Assembly: GCF_900496975.1 (NCBI RefSeq)
Contig: NZ_UFQC01000016.1
Span: forward strand, 80,804 to 144,803
Direction: 5' to 3'
Origin: Achromobacter veterisilvae
GTDB lineage: Bacteria > Pseudomonadota > Gammaproteobacteria > Burkholderiales > Burkholderiaceae_B
DNA length: 64,000 nucleotides
The notes beneath the pieces were generated by a model. It did no database searches. It worked only from the letters and a program-made list of their open reading frames with translations, and was not told the origin of the DNA. The translations under genes were made by a program, and so were the position numbers. Positions 1 to 9,439 of this stretch are shown here, one piece after another. Within the stretch, counting starts at the first letter, position 1, and the number at the start of each line of letters is the position of its first letter.

Positions 1-100
1 AAGCACAAAAGCAACAGGAAAAACAGGGCTCATCCCGATTTTTTCGATCCCCGGGCGGGACGGGCTCTCTTCAGTTCGACCTTAACTAGGAGTTGGAGCG

Positions 101-799
101 ATGGACAAGGTTTATGCAAGCGCCACGGAGGCGCTGGCAGGCATCGTCAAGGACGGTCAGATGATCGCCGTGGGCGGTTTCGGCCTTTGCGGCATTCCCG
201 AGGCCCTGATCGCCGCGTTGCGCGATTCGGGCGTCAAGGACCTCACCTGCGTCAGCAACAATGCCGGCGTCGACGGCTTCGGCCTGGGCCAGTTGCTCAA
301 CACGCGCCAGGTCCGCAAGATGATCGCGTCCTACGTGGGCGAGAACAAGGAATTCGAACGCCAGTACCTGTCGGGTGAACTCGAACTCGAATTCACGCCC
401 CAGGGCACGCTGGCCGAAAAACTGCGCGCCGGCGGCGCCGGCATTCCGGCGTTCTTCACGCGCACCGGCGTGGGCACGATCGTGGCCGACGGCAAGGAAA
501 TCCGCGAGTTCGACGGCCAGCAATACGTGATGGAGCGTTCGCTGGTGCCCGACGTGTCGCTGGTCAAGGCGCACATCGCCGACCGCAGCGGCAACCTGGT
601 GTTTCGCAAGACGGCCCGCAACTTCAACCCGAACGTCGCCATGGCGGGCAAGTTCACGGTGGTCGAAGTCGAGGAAATCGTTGAGACCGGCAGCCTGGAT
701 CCCGATCAGATCCACCTGCCCGGCATCTATGTGCAACGGATCGTGCTGAACGCCACGCCCGAAAAGCGCATTGAACAACGCACCACTCGCCCGGCCTAA
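101..799 (+). CDS. scoA: 3-oxoacid (succinyl-CoA) CoA-transferase, subunit A
   Basis: Subunit A (232 residues, usual length) of a heterodimeric family I CoA-transferase, which moves CoA from succinyl-CoA to acetoacetate in the cytosol so that ketone bodies and polyhydroxybutyrate products can be burned. The N-terminal glycine-rich segment [10 protein letters not shown] and the C-terminal [10 protein letters not shown] are typical of ScoA. AGGAG lies 8 bases before the ATG. The subunit B gene follows 11 bases later. The related 3-oxoadipate CoA-transferase PcaI is the main alternative, but no beta-ketoadipate genes are nearby. The 100 bases upstream hold no gene and no clear promoter. Confidence 0.9.
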   Translation: MDKVYASATEALAGIVKDGQMIAVGGFGLCGIPEALIAALRDSGVKDLTCVSNNAGVDGFGLGQLLNTRQVRKMIASYVGENKEFERQYLSGELELEFTPQGTLAEKLRAGGAGIPAFFTRTGVGTIVADGKEIREFDGQQYVMERSLVPDVSLVKAHIADRSGNLVFRKTARNFNPNVAMAGKFTVVEVEEIVETGSLDPDQIHLPGIYVQRIVLNATPEKRIEQRTTRPA

Positions 800-810
800 G
801 GAGAACAGAC

Positions 811-1464
811 ATGGCATGGTCCCGCGATGAAATGGCGGCTCGCGCCGCGCGCGAACTGCAAGACGGTTTTTACGTGAACCTGGGCATCGGCTTGCCGACC
901 CTGGTGGCCAACCACGTGCCCAAGGGCGTGGAAGTGTGGCTGCAATCCGAGAACGGCCTGCTGGGCATCGGCCCGTTCCCCACCGACGACGAGGTCGACG
1001 CCGACCTCATCAATGCCGGCAAGCAGACGGTCACCACCCTGCCGGGCTCCTCGATCTTCTCGTCGGCGGATTCGTTCGCGATGATCCGCGGCGGCAAGAT
1101 CAACCTGGCCATCCTGGGCGCGATGCAGGTCTCCGAAAAGGGCGACCTGGCCAACTGGATGATCCCGGGCAAGATGGTCAAGGGCATGGGCGGCGCCATG
1201 GACCTGGTGGCCGGCGTGGGCCGCGTGGTGGTCCTGATGGAGCACGTGGCCAAGAAGAAGGACGGCACCGAAGACATCAAGCTGCTGCCCGAATGCAACC
1301 TGCCGCTCACCGGCGTGGGCGTGGTCAACCTGATCATCACCGACCTGGGCGTGATGGAAGTCACCGAGAACGGCCTGAAGCTGCTGGAAACGGCGCCCGG
1401 CGTGACGGTGGACGAAATCCAGTCCAAAACGCTGGCCAAGCTGGACGTGTCGGCGGTCAAATAA
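811..1464 (+). CDS. scoB: 3-oxoacid (succinyl-CoA) CoA-transferase, subunit B
   Basis: Subunit B (217 residues) of the CoA-transferase. It supplies the catalytic glutamate that forms the glutamyl-CoA intermediate. That residue is visible as Glu47 in [10 protein letters not shown], the family active-site signature. The Shine-Dalgarno AAGGAGA overlaps the stop codon of scoA, so the two subunits are translationally linked and made in step. A compact intrinsic terminator lies 25 bases after the stop, so scoAB ends as a transcription unit here. Confidence 0.92.
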   Translation: MAWSRDEMAARAARELQDGFYVNLGIGLPTLVANHVPKGVEVWLQSENGLLGIGPFPTDDEVDADLINAGKQTVTTLPGSSIFSSADSFAMIRGGKINLAILGAMQVSEKGDLANWMIPGKMVKGMGGAMDLVAGVGRVVVLMEHVAKKKDGTEDIKLLPECNLPLTGVGVVNLIITDLGVMEVTENGLKLLETAPGVTVDEIQSKTLAKLDVSAVK

Positions 1465-1488
1465 ACCGGCTGCCGTTGTCTCGCTGAG

Positions 1489-1511
1489 AACGCCCCGCAA
1501 GGGGCGTTTTT
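1489..1511 (+). terminator. Intrinsic terminator after scoAB
   Basis: Stem AACGCCCC / GGGGCGTT around a GCAA loop, followed by a run of five T. The short distance to the scoB stop and the T run on the plus strand make this a standard rho-independent terminator. Confidence 0.85.
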
Positions 1512-1520
1512 CATTGCCGT

Positions 1521-2337
1521 GCAAAATGAACCCCAGGTGTCTGACACCCGAGGAAGCGGAGTACCGGCTTGAGGCGGTGCTTCAGGGGTGTCAGACACCT
1601 TCCTCTCATCGGGCGTCGGCGTGCCAAGATGAACCCCAGGTGTCTGACACCCGAGGGAGAGGAGTATCGGCTTGAGGCGGTGCTTCAGGGGTGTCAGACA
1701 CCTTCCTCTCATCGGGCGTCGGCGTGCCAGGATGAACCCCAGGTGTCTGACACCCGAGGGAGAGGAGTACCGGCTTGAGGCGGTGCTTCAGGGGTGTCAG
1801 ACACCTTCCCCTCATCGGGCGTCGACGTGCCGGGATGAACCCCAGGTGTCTGACACCCGAGGAGGCGGAGTACCGGCTTGAGGCGGTGGTTCAGGGGTGT
1901 CAGACACCTTCCTCTCATCGGGCGTCGGCGTGCCAAGATGAACCCCAGGTGTCTGACACCCGAGGAAGCGGAGTACCGGCTTGAGGCGGTGGTTCAGGGG
2001 TGTCAGACACCTTCCTCTCATCGGGCGTCGGCGTGCCAAGATGAACCCCAGGTGTCTGACACCCGAGGAAGCGGAGTACCGGCTTGAGGCGGTGGTTCAG
2101 GGGTGTCAGACACCTTCCTCTCATCGGGCGTCGGCGTGCCAAGATGAACCCCAGGTGTCTGACACCCGAGGGAGAGGAGTATCGGCTTGAGGCGGTGCTT
2201 CAGGGGTGTCAGACACCTTCCTCTCATCGGGCGTCGGCATGCCGGGATGAGAACCCCAGGTGTCTGACACCCGAGGGAGAGGAGTGCCGGCTTGAGGCGG
2301 CGCTTCAGGGGTGTCAAACACCCGTCGCGCCAGCGTG
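1521..2337. repeat. Tandem array of eight ~103-bp units with GGTGTCTGACACC palindromes
   Basis: This fills the gap between the convergent genes scoB and elaA. The motif GGTGTCTGACACC begins at 1536, 1639, 1742, 1845, 1948, 2051, 2154 and 2259: a strict 103-bp period, then 105 because of a 2-base insertion. Each unit also holds the reverse complement GGTGTCAGACACC about 50 bases later (for example 1587-1599); the last copy is degenerate (GTGTCAAACAC, near 2310). The two motifs form a perfect 15-bp stem in every unit (AGGTGTCTGACACCC with GGGTGTCAGACACCT). Units differ at only a few bases, so amplification looks recent. The 69-75-codon frames inside are by-products of the repetition and are not called as genes. 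Confidence 0.95.
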
Positions 2338-2347
2338 AAACCTGGAT

Positions 2348-2806
2348 TCAGGCGGCCTCGTCCAGCCGCATCCCCACGTGCGGGATGCCGTCTTCGATGT
2401 ATTCCTCCGTGACTTGAACGAAGCCGTGTCCGCCGTAGTAGTTGCGCAGCCGCGCCTGCGCGCCCAGGTACATCGCGCGTCCCGGCCAGCGCTGGCGCAC
2501 CTCCGCCATGGCATGGCGGATCAACTCATGGCCCAGCCCCTGTCCGCGTGTCCACGGCGCCGTGATGACGCGCCCGATCTCGATCTGCCCATTCTTCAGC
2601 GACGGGTCCAGGATCCGGCAATAGGCGGCCAACTGGCCGTCCTGCCACGCCATCAGATGGGAGGTCCGGCCCGTCAAGTCCTTGCCATCCATGTCCTGGA
2701 AGATGCACTGCTGCTCGATGACGAACACCTCCGTGCGCAGCCGCAGGATCGCGTAGATCTCCGGTACGGTCAGTTCCTGGTGGGGCTTGCAGATCCAATC
2801 GGGCAT
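2348..2806 (-). CDS. elaA: ElaA-family GNAT N-acetyltransferase
   Basis: A 152-residue acetyltransferase of the GNAT fold, matching E. coli ElaA in length and through most of the chain. The N-terminal half carries LRTEVFVIEQQC and QDMDGKDL. The acetyl-CoA-binding region is GRVITAPWTRGQGLGHEL, where RGQGLG is the pyrophosphate-binding R/Q-x-x-G-x-G/A motif. The C-terminus has YLGAQARLRNYYGGHGF and EDGIPHVGM, both diagnostic of ElaA. The substrate of this family is unknown. The gene stands alone, convergent with scoAB across the repeat array. Confidence 0.85.
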   Translation of the reverse strand: MPDWICKPHQELTVPEIYAILRLRTEVFVIEQQCIFQDMDGKDLTGRTSHLMAWQDGQLAAYCRILDPSLKNGQIEIGRVITAPWTRGQGLGHELIRHAMAEVRQRWPGRAMYLGAQARLRNYYGGHGFVQVTEEYIEDGIPHVGMRLDEAA

Positions 2807-2926
2807 TGCGTCAATCCAAGGCGGCGGGGTGAAAGACAGGGGCGAGAAGCTGGGGTAAGAACGGCGGCGTTAGCGTACCTCAAACCCGGCCCCGATTCTT
2901 TTGGAAGCACTGTTACATAAATTCAC

Positions 2927-2990
2927 GGGTATACCCTTAGTATGAAAATGAATTTTCTTATCTAAAATTTGCGTGTAAACAGATTTACAC
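2927..2990 (+). promoter_or_regulatory. Cluster of three palindromes before the rpiR-peptidase operon
   Basis: The 217-base gap between elaA and the RpiR gene is AT-rich, unlike its surroundings, and holds three perfect palindromes: GGGTATACCC (2927-2936), GAAAAT-GA-ATTTTC (2944-2957) and GTGTAAA-CAGA-TTTACAC (2973-2990). RpiR/MurR-family repressors often bind GAAA-Nx-TTTC inverted repeats, so the middle one is the best candidate site for autoregulation. Its role is inferred from position and symmetry only. Confidence 0.5.
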
Positions 2991-3023
2991 AAACACCCGC
3001 TACGACCCCACCCCCCCGAATCG

Positions 3024-3899
3024 ATGAACAAGGCCGCACTAACGATCGCTGATCGGATCGCCCGGGCTCAGCCCGCGCTGAGCCGCACGCAGCACAAGAT
3101 GGCCGAGTACGTGCTGGCGCATCAGTTCCGCGCTGCGACGATGACCATCGACGAATTCGCGGCGGCGGTCGGGGTGTCGGTCGCCACCGCCAACCGCTTC
3201 GCGCGCGCCCTGGACCTGCCGGGCTACCCCCAATTCCGCGCCGAACTGGCGCGTGGATTCGAAGCCGCGCTGGAACCCGTTGAAAAGCTGCGCACCGAAC
3301 TGGCGCATTCCGCCAGCGCCGTGCAGATCTTCGCCGCCACGCTGGAAGAAGACATCCGCAACGCGCAGCGCAACCTGCAATCGCTGGATTCGGCCGCCTG
3401 TGAGCAGGCGGTAGAGGCCATTCTGGCCGCCGACCGCGTGTTCATCATCGGTTTCGGCGCCAGCGGCTTTCTGGCTGGCCTGCTGCAACGCGGCCTGTGC
3501 ATGCACCTGCATTCGGTCGAATCGCTGGCCGGCCCGGGCGGGGTGTCGCACGCGGCGCGCCAGATGTCGCGCATGACGTCCAAGGACCTGGTCATCGCCA
3601 TCGGCTTTCCCCGGTATCTGGCCGACACGGTCACGCTGGCCGCGGCCGCCAAGCAGGCCGGCGTGCCGGTGCTGGTGCTGACCGACAAACCCACGTCTCC
3701 GCTGGCGCCCACGGCTTCCGTGGTGCTGTACGCGTTTTCCGCGCGCCAGTTGATTCCCAATTCCGAAACCGCCGCGCTGGGGCTGATCGAAGCCTTGTCC
3801 GCCGCGGTGGCCTATCGGGCCAAGAATTCCGTCGCGGCCGCCGCTGGGGTCACCCAGTCCGTGATGCCGTGGCTCATCCATGGAGTAGGTAAACGATGA
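3024..3899 (+). CDS. MurR/RpiR-family transcriptional regulator (HTH plus SIS domain)
   Basis: A 291-residue regulator with an N-terminal RpiR-type helix-turn-helix (about residues 1-80; DEFAAAVGVSVATANRFARAL is the recognition region) and a C-terminal SIS sugar-isomerase-like domain (about 115-260; FIIGFGASGF and FPRYLADTV belong to the phosphosugar-binding fold). It is the first gene of the operon and its stop overlaps the isoaspartyl peptidase start (ATGA), so it very likely controls the peptide genes downstream. SIS domains usually sense sugar phosphates or amino-sugar derivatives, so the effector here may come from peptidoglycan. That last point is inference. Confidence 0.88.
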   Translation: MNKAALTIADRIARAQPALSRTQHKMAEYVLAHQFRAATMTIDEFAAAVGVSVATANRFARALDLPGYPQFRAELARGFEAALEPVEKLRTELAHSASAVQIFAATLEEDIRNAQRNLQSLDSAACEQAVEAILAADRVFIIGFGASGFLAGLLQRGLCMHLHSVESLAGPGGVSHAARQMSRMTSKDLVIAIGFPRYLADTVTLAAAAKQAGVPVLVLTDKPTSPLAPTASVVLYAFSARQLIPNSETAALGLIEALSAAVAYRAKNSVAAAAGVTQSVMPWLIHGVGKR

Positions 3900-4876
3900 T
3901 TCAACCCGTGATCGCCATTCACGGTGGCGCCGGCGCGATGTCCCGCGCGGCCATGTCGCCCGAGAAAGAACAGGAATACCTGGCCGCCCTGGAGTCCATC
4001 CTGACCGCCGGCCAGGCCGTGCTGGCCAACGGCGGCAGCGCCATCGACGCCGTCACCGAAGCCGTGCGCCTTTTGGAAGACTGTCCGTTGTTCAACGCGG
4101 GCCACGGCGCCGTGTTCACCAGCGCCGGCACCCACGAGCTGGACGCCGCCATCATGGACGGCGCCACGCTGCGTTCGGGCGCCATCGCCAACGTGAACTG
4201 CGTGCGCAACCCGGTGTTCGCCGCGCGCAAGGTCATGGAAAACAGCAAGCACGTGCTGTTCGTGGGCGAGGGCGCCGAAGCCTTCGCCAAGGAACAGGGC
4301 CTGGACATCGTCGACCCGTCGTATTTCTCGACCGAAGCCCGCCGCGAACAACTGCTGCGCGTGCAACGCGAAACGCCGGACGCGGCCGTCCTGGACCACG
4401 ACGGCCAGGCAATGGTCGCGCGCGGCCAGCCCGCGCCGGCCGATCCGCTGGACGCCGACAAGAAGTTCGGCACGGTGGGCGCGGTGGCGGTGGATGCCCA
4501 GGGCAACCTGGCCGCGGCCACGTCCACCGGCGGCATCACCAACAAGCAGGTCGGCCGCGTGGGCGACGCGCCGCTGATCGGCGCCGGCACCTATGCCAGC
4601 AACAAGACCTGCGCCGTGTCCACGACGGGCACGGGCGAAATGTTCATCCGCATGGTCGCCGCCTACGACGTGGCGGCGCAGATGGAGTACTGCGGCGCCT
4701 CGCTGGAAGCGGCGGCCGACCGCGTCGTGATGGAAAAACTGCCCACCATCGGCGGCAAGGGCGGCCTGGTGGCCGTCGACGCCCAGGGCAACGTGGCCTT
4801 GCCGTTCAACACGGAAGGCATGTATCGGGGTTACGCCCGCGTAGGCGAAAAGCCGGTCACCGCCATCTATCGATGA
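3896..4876 (+). CDS. iaaA: Isoaspartyl peptidase / L-asparaginase (plant type, Ntn hydrolase)
   Basis: A 326-residue precursor of an N-terminal-nucleophile hydrolase that removes isoaspartyl residues from peptides and hydrolyses asparagine. Autocleavage before Thr193 (FG|TVGAVAVD) would expose the nucleophile. The downstream strands ATSTGGITNKQVGRVGD and STTGTGEMF carry the substrate-binding residues known from E. coli IaaA. The start overlaps the regulator stop. It sits directly before a GsiABCD-type importer, the same order as in E. coli iaaA-gsiABCD. Its cleavage region begins KKFGTVG rather than the commoner HGTVG, which is not expected to matter. Confidence 0.93.
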   Translation: MIQPVIAIHGGAGAMSRAAMSPEKEQEYLAALESILTAGQAVLANGGSAIDAVTEAVRLLEDCPLFNAGHGAVFTSAGTHELDAAIMDGATLRSGAIANVNCVRNPVFAARKVMENSKHVLFVGEGAEAFAKEQGLDIVDPSYFSTEARREQLLRVQRETPDAAVLDHDGQAMVARGQPAPADPLDADKKFGTVGAVAVDAQGNLAAATSTGGITNKQVGRVGDAPLIGAGTYASNKTCAVSTTGTGEMFIRMVAAYDVAAQMEYCGASLEAAADRVVMEKLPTIGGKGGLVAVDAQGNVALPFNTEGMYRGYARVGEKPVTAIYR

Positions 4877-4916
4877 GCGGCGGCGGGTTCTGTATTGATA
4901 TTGGGGATTAATAAAG

Positions 4917-6800
4917 ATGGTTGATCGCGCAAACAGCCTGGCGCTGCCGGATAACCGCGTGGTCCAGGTCGACGACCTGACGGTGCGCTTCGTGGGATCC
5001 GAGCGCACGGTCGAAGCCGTGCGCAACCTGTCGTTCCATGTGGACCGGGGCGAAACCCTGGCCATCGTGGGCGAATCGGGTTCGGGCAAGTCGGTGACGT
5101 CGCTGGCGCTCATGCGTCTGGTGGAGCATGGCGGCGGACGCATCGCCCAGGGCAGCATGGCCCTGCGCCGGCGCAACGGCGCCGTGATCGACCTGGTCGG
5201 TTCCAGCCAACGCGTGATGCGCAATGTGCGCGGCGCGGACATGGCCATGATTTTCCAGGAGCCGATGACCTCCCTGAACCCGGTGTTCACGGCCGGCGAC
5301 CAGATCGCCGAATCGATCCGCCAGCACCAGGGCAAGGACGCCGCGTCCGCGCGCGCCGAGGCGCTGCGCATGCTGGAGCAGGTCCGCATTCCGGAAGCGA
5401 AGTCGGTGCTGGACCGCTATCCGCACCAATTGTCGGGCGGCATGCGCCAGCGCGTCATGATCGCCATGGCGCTGGCCTGCAAGCCGGCGCTGCTGATCGC
5501 CGACGAACCCACCACCGCGCTGGACGTCACCATCCAGGCGCAGATCCTGCAACTGATCCGTCAGTTGCAGGAAGAAATGCACATGGGCGTGGTGTTCATC
5601 ACCCACGACATGGGCGTGGTCGCCGAAGTGGCGGACCGCGTGCTGGTCATGTACCGCGGCGACAAGGTCGAGGAAGGCCCGTCGGACCAGGTGTTCGCCT
5701 CGCCGCAGCACGCCTACACCAAGGCGCTGCTGTCGGCCGTGCCGAAGCTGGGCGCCATGCAGGGCACCGACCTGCCCGCGCGCTTCCCGCTGCTGCAGGT
5801 GGACGGCCAGGCCCGGCCGGAGGAGGCGCCCGCCGCCAGCGCGCCGCAGGCGTCCGCCGGCAAGCCCGAGCCCATCCTGAGCGTGCGCAACCTCGTCACC
5901 CGCTTCGACCTGCGCGGCGGCATCATGAGCCGCGTGCAGCGCCGCGTTCACGCCGTGGAGCAGGTCAGCTTCGATCTGTACCCCGGCGAAACGCTGTCGC
6001 TGGTGGGCGAATCCGGCTGCGGCAAGTCCACGACCGGCCGCTCGCTCCTGCGCCTGGTGGACAGCCAGGGCGGCGAGATCCGCTTCGGCGGGCGCGACAT
6101 CGTGCGCCTGAAGAACAACGAGCTGCAATCCCTGCGCCGCGACATCCAGTTCGTGTTCCAGGACCCCTTCGCCTCGCTCGATCCGCGCGTGACCGTGGGC
6201 TTCTCCATCATGGAGCCGCTGCTGGTGCACGGCGTGGCCAAGGGCCGCGACGCCGAACGCCGCGTGGCCGAACTGCTGGAACGCGTGGGCCTGCCGCCCG
6301 AGATGGCGCAGCGCTATCCGCACGAATTCTCCGGCGGCCAGCGCCAGCGCATCTGCATCGCGCGCGCCCTGGCCCTGAATCCCAAGGTCGTGATCGCGGA
6401 CGAATCCGTGTCGGCGCTGGACGTATCGATCCAGGCGCAGATCGTGAACCTGCTGATCGACCTGCAACGCGACATGGGCATTTCCTTCCTGTTCATCTCG
6501 CACGACATGGCGGTCGTGGAACGCGTCAGCCACCGCGTGGCCGTCATGTACCTGGGCCAGATCGTCGAGATCGGTCCGCGCCGCGCCATTTTCGAGAACC
6601 CGCAGCACCCGTACACCAAGAAGCTGATGTCGGCCGTCCCGATCGCCGATCCGGCGCGCCGCCATCTCAAGCGCACCTTGTTGTCCGATGAAATCCCAAG
6701 CCCGATCCGCAAGCTGGGCGACGACCCGGTGGTGCAGCCGCTGGTGCAGGTCGGAACGGATCACTTCGTCGCCCGCCATCCGGTCGGCGGAGCGTATTGA
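4917..6800 (+). CDS. gsiA: Dipeptide/glutathione ABC transporter, double ATPase subunit (GsiA type)
   Basis: A 627-residue protein with two complete ABC ATPase domains in tandem, the fused DppD-DppF arrangement of GsiA. Domain 1 has Walker A GESGSGKS (residues 52-59), LSGGMRQRV and Walker [13 protein letters not shown]. Domain 2 has Walker A GESGCGKS (near 365), FSGGQRQRI and [12 protein letters not shown]. An oligopeptide-transporter C-terminal segment follows each. It powers the permeases encoded at 8.5-10.3 kb. In the second Walker B the usual DEP is DES, a common variant. It starts 40 bases after iaaA. Confidence 0.93.
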   Translation: MVDRANSLALPDNRVVQVDDLTVRFVGSERTVEAVRNLSFHVDRGETLAIVGESGSGKSVTSLALMRLVEHGGGRIAQGSMALRRRNGAVIDLVGSSQRVMRNVRGADMAMIFQEPMTSLNPVFTAGDQIAESIRQHQGKDAASARAEALRMLEQVRIPEAKSVLDRYPHQLSGGMRQRVMIAMALACKPALLIADEPTTALDVTIQAQILQLIRQLQEEMHMGVVFITHDMGVVAEVADRVLVMYRGDKVEEGPSDQVFASPQHAYTKALLSAVPKLGAMQGTDLPARFPLLQVDGQARPEEAPAASAPQASAGKPEPILSVRNLVTRFDLRGGIMSRVQRRVHAVEQVSFDLYPGETLSLVGESGCGKSTTGRSLLRLVDSQGGEIRFGGRDIVRLKNNELQSLRRDIQFVFQDPFASLDPRVTVGFSIMEPLLVHGVAKGRDAERRVAELLERVGLPPEMAQRYPHEFSGGQRQRICIARALALNPKVVIADESVSALDVSIQAQIVNLLIDLQRDMGISFLFISHDMAVVERVSHRVAVMYLGQIVEIGPRRAIFENPQHPYTKKLMSAVPIADPARRHLKRTLLSDEIPSPIRKLGDDPVVQPLVQVGTDHFVARHPVGGAY

Positions 6801-6866
6801 GTCAGTTGTCGTACTTGTTTTTCTTCCACCAAACCCCCTAATTCCATTTTGGAACCAGGAGTTGCA

Positions 6867-8420
6867 ATGATGAAAGTTCTGCGCCCCACCAAGCTGATGG
6901 CCGCCGCCGCGGTGGCCTTCGGCATGCTCAGTTCGCCGCTGGCGCACGCTGCCAAGGACGTGACGTTCGCCGTCTCCATCGCGCTGGAAACGCTCGATCC
7001 GTACAACACCAACAGCACCCTGAACCAGGCGGCCGGCAAGGCCTACTACGAAGGCCTGTTCGAGTTCGACAAGGACCTCAAGGTCCAGAAGGTGCTGGCC
7101 ACCGATTACACCGTCAGCGAAGACGGCCTGGTCTACACGTTCAAGCTGCGCCCGGGCGTGAAGTTCCACGACGGCACCGATTTCAACGCCGAAGCCGTCA
7201 AGATCAACTTCGACCGTCCGGCCAATCCGGACAACCGCCTCTCGCGCTACATCCAGTTCAGCGTCATCGAAAAGACCGAAGTGGTCGACCCGATGACCGT
7301 CAGGATCACGCTGAAGAAGCCGTTCTCGGCCTTCATCAACGCGCTGGCCCACCCGGCCGCCATGATGATCTCGCCCGCCGCCCTGGCCAAGTACGGCAAG
7401 GAAATCGGCTTCCACCCGGTGGGCACCGGCCCCTTCGAATTCGTCGAATGGAAACCGGCCGAATACCTGAAGGTCAAGAAGTTCGACGGCTACTGGAAGA
7501 CGGGCTATCCCAAGGTCGACACCCTGACGTTCCGCACCGTCACGGACAACAACACCCGCGCCGCCGTGGTGCAGACGGGCGAGGCGCAGTTCGCCTTCCC
7601 GGTGCCGTTCGAGCAGGCCGCCGTCCTGAAGAAGAACGAAAAGCTGGACGTGGTCGACCACCAGAACTCGATCATGGCGCGCTACCTGTCGATGAACACG
7701 CAGCAAAAGCCCTTCGACAACGTCAAGGTGCGTGAAGCCATCAACTACGCCATCAACAAGGAAGCCCTGGCCAAGGTCGCTTTCTCGGGCTACGCCACCG
7801 TCGTCGACGGCGTCGTGCCGAAGGGCGTGGACTTCGCCCACCAGACGGGTCCGTGGCCCTACGACATCAAGAAGGCCAAGGCCCTGCTGGCCGAAGCCGG
7901 CTACCCCAACGGCTTCGAAAGCCAGCTCTGGTCCGCCTATAACGATGGCACCTCGGTGAAGGTGGTCCAGTTCCTGCAGCAGCAACTGGCGCAGGTCGGC
8001 ATCAAGGTGTCGGTGGAAGTGCTGGAATCGGGCCAGCGCGTGCAGCGCGTGCAGCAGGTGCAGAAGCCTGAAGACGCCAAGGTCCGCATGTACTACGCCG
8101 GCTGGTCGTCCTCGACCGGCGAGGCCGACTGGGGCCTGCGTCCGCTCCTGACCACCGCCGCCTTCCCGCCGGTGCTGAACAACGTGTCGTACTACTCGAA
8201 CAAGTCGGTCGACGACGGCATCCAGCAGGCCCTGGCCACGACGGACCGCGCCAAGAAGACGGAAATCTACAAGAACGTCCAGGAAACGATCTGGAAGGAT
8301 GCCCCGTGGGCCTTCCTGGTGACCCAGAACAACCTGTACGTGCGGTCGAAGAACCTGTCGGGCGTGTACGTTGAGCCGGACACCTCGTTCTGGTTCGGCG
8401 ACATCGACCTGAAGCAGTAA
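6867..8420 (+). CDS. gsiB: Periplasmic peptide/glutathione-binding protein (SBP family 5, GsiB type)
   Basis: A 517-residue extracytoplasmic binding protein. It begins with a Sec signal (basic MMKVLRPTK, hydrophobic AAAAVAFGML, cleavage near AHA-AKD). The body matches SBP_bac_5: TLDPYNTNSTLNQAAGKAYYEGLFEFD near the N-terminus and YTFKLRPGVKFHDGTDFNAE. The ATG at 6867 is preferred over an in-frame TTG 18 bases upstream because AGGAG lies 5 bases before it. It should capture short peptides and hand them to the two permeases. A pair of strong hairpins follows the gene. Confidence 0.92.
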   Translation: MMKVLRPTKLMAAAAVAFGMLSSPLAHAAKDVTFAVSIALETLDPYNTNSTLNQAAGKAYYEGLFEFDKDLKVQKVLATDYTVSEDGLVYTFKLRPGVKFHDGTDFNAEAVKINFDRPANPDNRLSRYIQFSVIEKTEVVDPMTVRITLKKPFSAFINALAHPAAMMISPAALAKYGKEIGFHPVGTGPFEFVEWKPAEYLKVKKFDGYWKTGYPKVDTLTFRTVTDNNTRAAVVQTGEAQFAFPVPFEQAAVLKKNEKLDVVDHQNSIMARYLSMNTQQKPFDNVKVREAINYAINKEALAKVAFSGYATVVDGVVPKGVDFAHQTGPWPYDIKKAKALLAEAGYPNGFESQLWSAYNDGTSVKVVQFLQQQLAQVGIKVSVEVLESGQRVQRVQQVQKPEDAKVRMYYAGWSSSTGEADWGLRPLLTTAAFPPVLNNVSYYSNKSVDDGIQQALATTDRAKKTEIYKNVQETIWKDAPWAFLVTQNNLYVRSKNLSGVYVEPDTSFWFGDIDLKQ

Positions 8421-8437
8421 CCCCTGCAGTAATCCGC

Positions 8438-8493
8438 GGGGCCGCGAGGCCCCACAGTAAGGCCGCATGCGGCGGGGACGCGGTGTCCCCGCC
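8438..8493 (+). promoter_or_regulatory. Two hairpins between binding-protein and permease genes
   Basis: Stem GGGGCC-GCGA-GGCCCC (8438-8453), then a perfect 9-bp stem GGCGGGGAC / GTCCCCGCC with a 5-base loop (8471-8493). Neither is followed by a T run. Such structures after binding-protein genes typically protect the upstream mRNA or partly stop transcription, keeping binding protein in excess over permease. That function is inferred from position. Confidence 0.55.
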
Positions 8494-8511
8494 GATGTCG
8501 CAGGAATTTCA

Positions 8512-9432
8512 ATGCTGACCTACATCGTCAAACGTCTTTTGGGCATGATCCCCACGCTGCTTCTGGTGGCCGTGGTCGTGTTCCTGTTCGTGCACATGCT
8601 TCCGGGCGATCCGGCTCGTCTGGCCGCCGGCCAGGAAGCCGACCAGGCGACCGTCGAACTCGTGCGCAAGGAACTCGGGCTGGACCTGCCCCTGCCGCAG
8701 CAGTTCGTGCGCTACTTCAGCCACATGCTGCAAGGCGACCTCGGCACCTCGCTGCGCACCAAGCGCCCCGTGTCGACGGAAATCGCGGACCGCTTCATGC
8801 CCACGTTGTGGCTCACCGTCGCCAGCATGGTCTGGTCGGTGACTTTCGGCATGATCATCGGGATCGTGTCCGCCGTGTGGCGCAACCGCTGGCCCGACCG
8901 CCTCGGCATGACGCTGGCGGTGTCCGGCATTTCGTTCCCCGCCTTCGCGCTGGGGATGATGCTGATGCAGGTGTTCTCGGTGAATCTCGGCTGGCTGCCG
9001 ACCGTGGGCGCCTCCAGTTGGAAACACTACATTCTGCCGTCCATCACGCTTGGCGCCGCCGTCGCCGCGGTGATGGCCCGCTTTACCCGCGCCTCTTTCG
9101 TGGAAGTCATCCAGGAAGACTTCGTGCGCACCGCCCGCGCCAAGGGGCTGACGGAGCGCCGCGTGGTGATCAAGCATGCCTTGCGCAACGCGCTGATCCC
9201 CGTGGTGACCATGATGGGCCTGCAGTTCGGCTTCCTGCTGGGCGGCTCCATCGTGGTCGAGACCGTGTTCAACTGGCCCGGCCTCGGCCGCCTGCTGGTG
9301 GACGCCGTGACCCAGCGCGACTATCCGGTGATCCAGGGCCTCGTGCTGCTGTTCTCGCTGGAATTCATCCTGATCAACCTGATTGTCGACGTGCTCTACG
9401 GCGTCATCAATCCCAGCATCCGTTACAAGTGA
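8512..9432 (+). CDS. gsiC: Peptide ABC transporter permease 1 (GsiC/DppB type)
   Basis: A 306-residue inner-membrane permease with about six hydrophobic helices, starting [21 protein letters not shown] as in DppB/GsiC. The loop contacting the ATPase is the EAA-like segment [12 protein letters not shown] (residues about 200-211). The ATG at 8512 is chosen over a longer in-frame start at 8467 because AGGA lies 6 bases upstream and the upstream frame runs through the second hairpin. Its stop is 7 bases before the next permease gene. Confidence 0.93.
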   Translation: MLTYIVKRLLGMIPTLLLVAVVVFLFVHMLPGDPARLAAGQEADQATVELVRKELGLDLPLPQQFVRYFSHMLQGDLGTSLRTKRPVSTEIADRFMPTLWLTVASMVWSVTFGMIIGIVSAVWRNRWPDRLGMTLAVSGISFPAFALGMMLMQVFSVNLGWLPTVGASSWKHYILPSITLGAAVAAVMARFTRASFVEVIQEDFVRTARAKGLTERRVVIKHALRNALIPVVTMMGLQFGFLLGGSIVVETVFNWPGLGRLLVDAVTQRDYPVIQGLVLLFSLEFILINLIVDVLYGVINPSIRYK

Positions 9433-9439
9433 GGCGGCC

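Noticed and set aside
1521..2337. CRISPR array
   Set aside because: The units are nearly identical throughout, without unique spacers, and no cas genes are present.
1569..2338. Serial 69-84-codon frames on both strands within the tandem array
   Set aside because: They repeat every 103 bp because the DNA repeats; no ribosome sites and no gene-like codon use. A repeat protein was considered and discarded, since the unit is not a multiple of three.
4908..8468. Antisense open frame of 1186 codons opposite the GsiA and GsiB genes
   Set aside because: Such long minus-strand frames are expected in GC-rich DNA opposite real genes. The peptide is His/Arg/Gln/Val-rich with no domain, while the plus strand encodes two clear transporter proteins.
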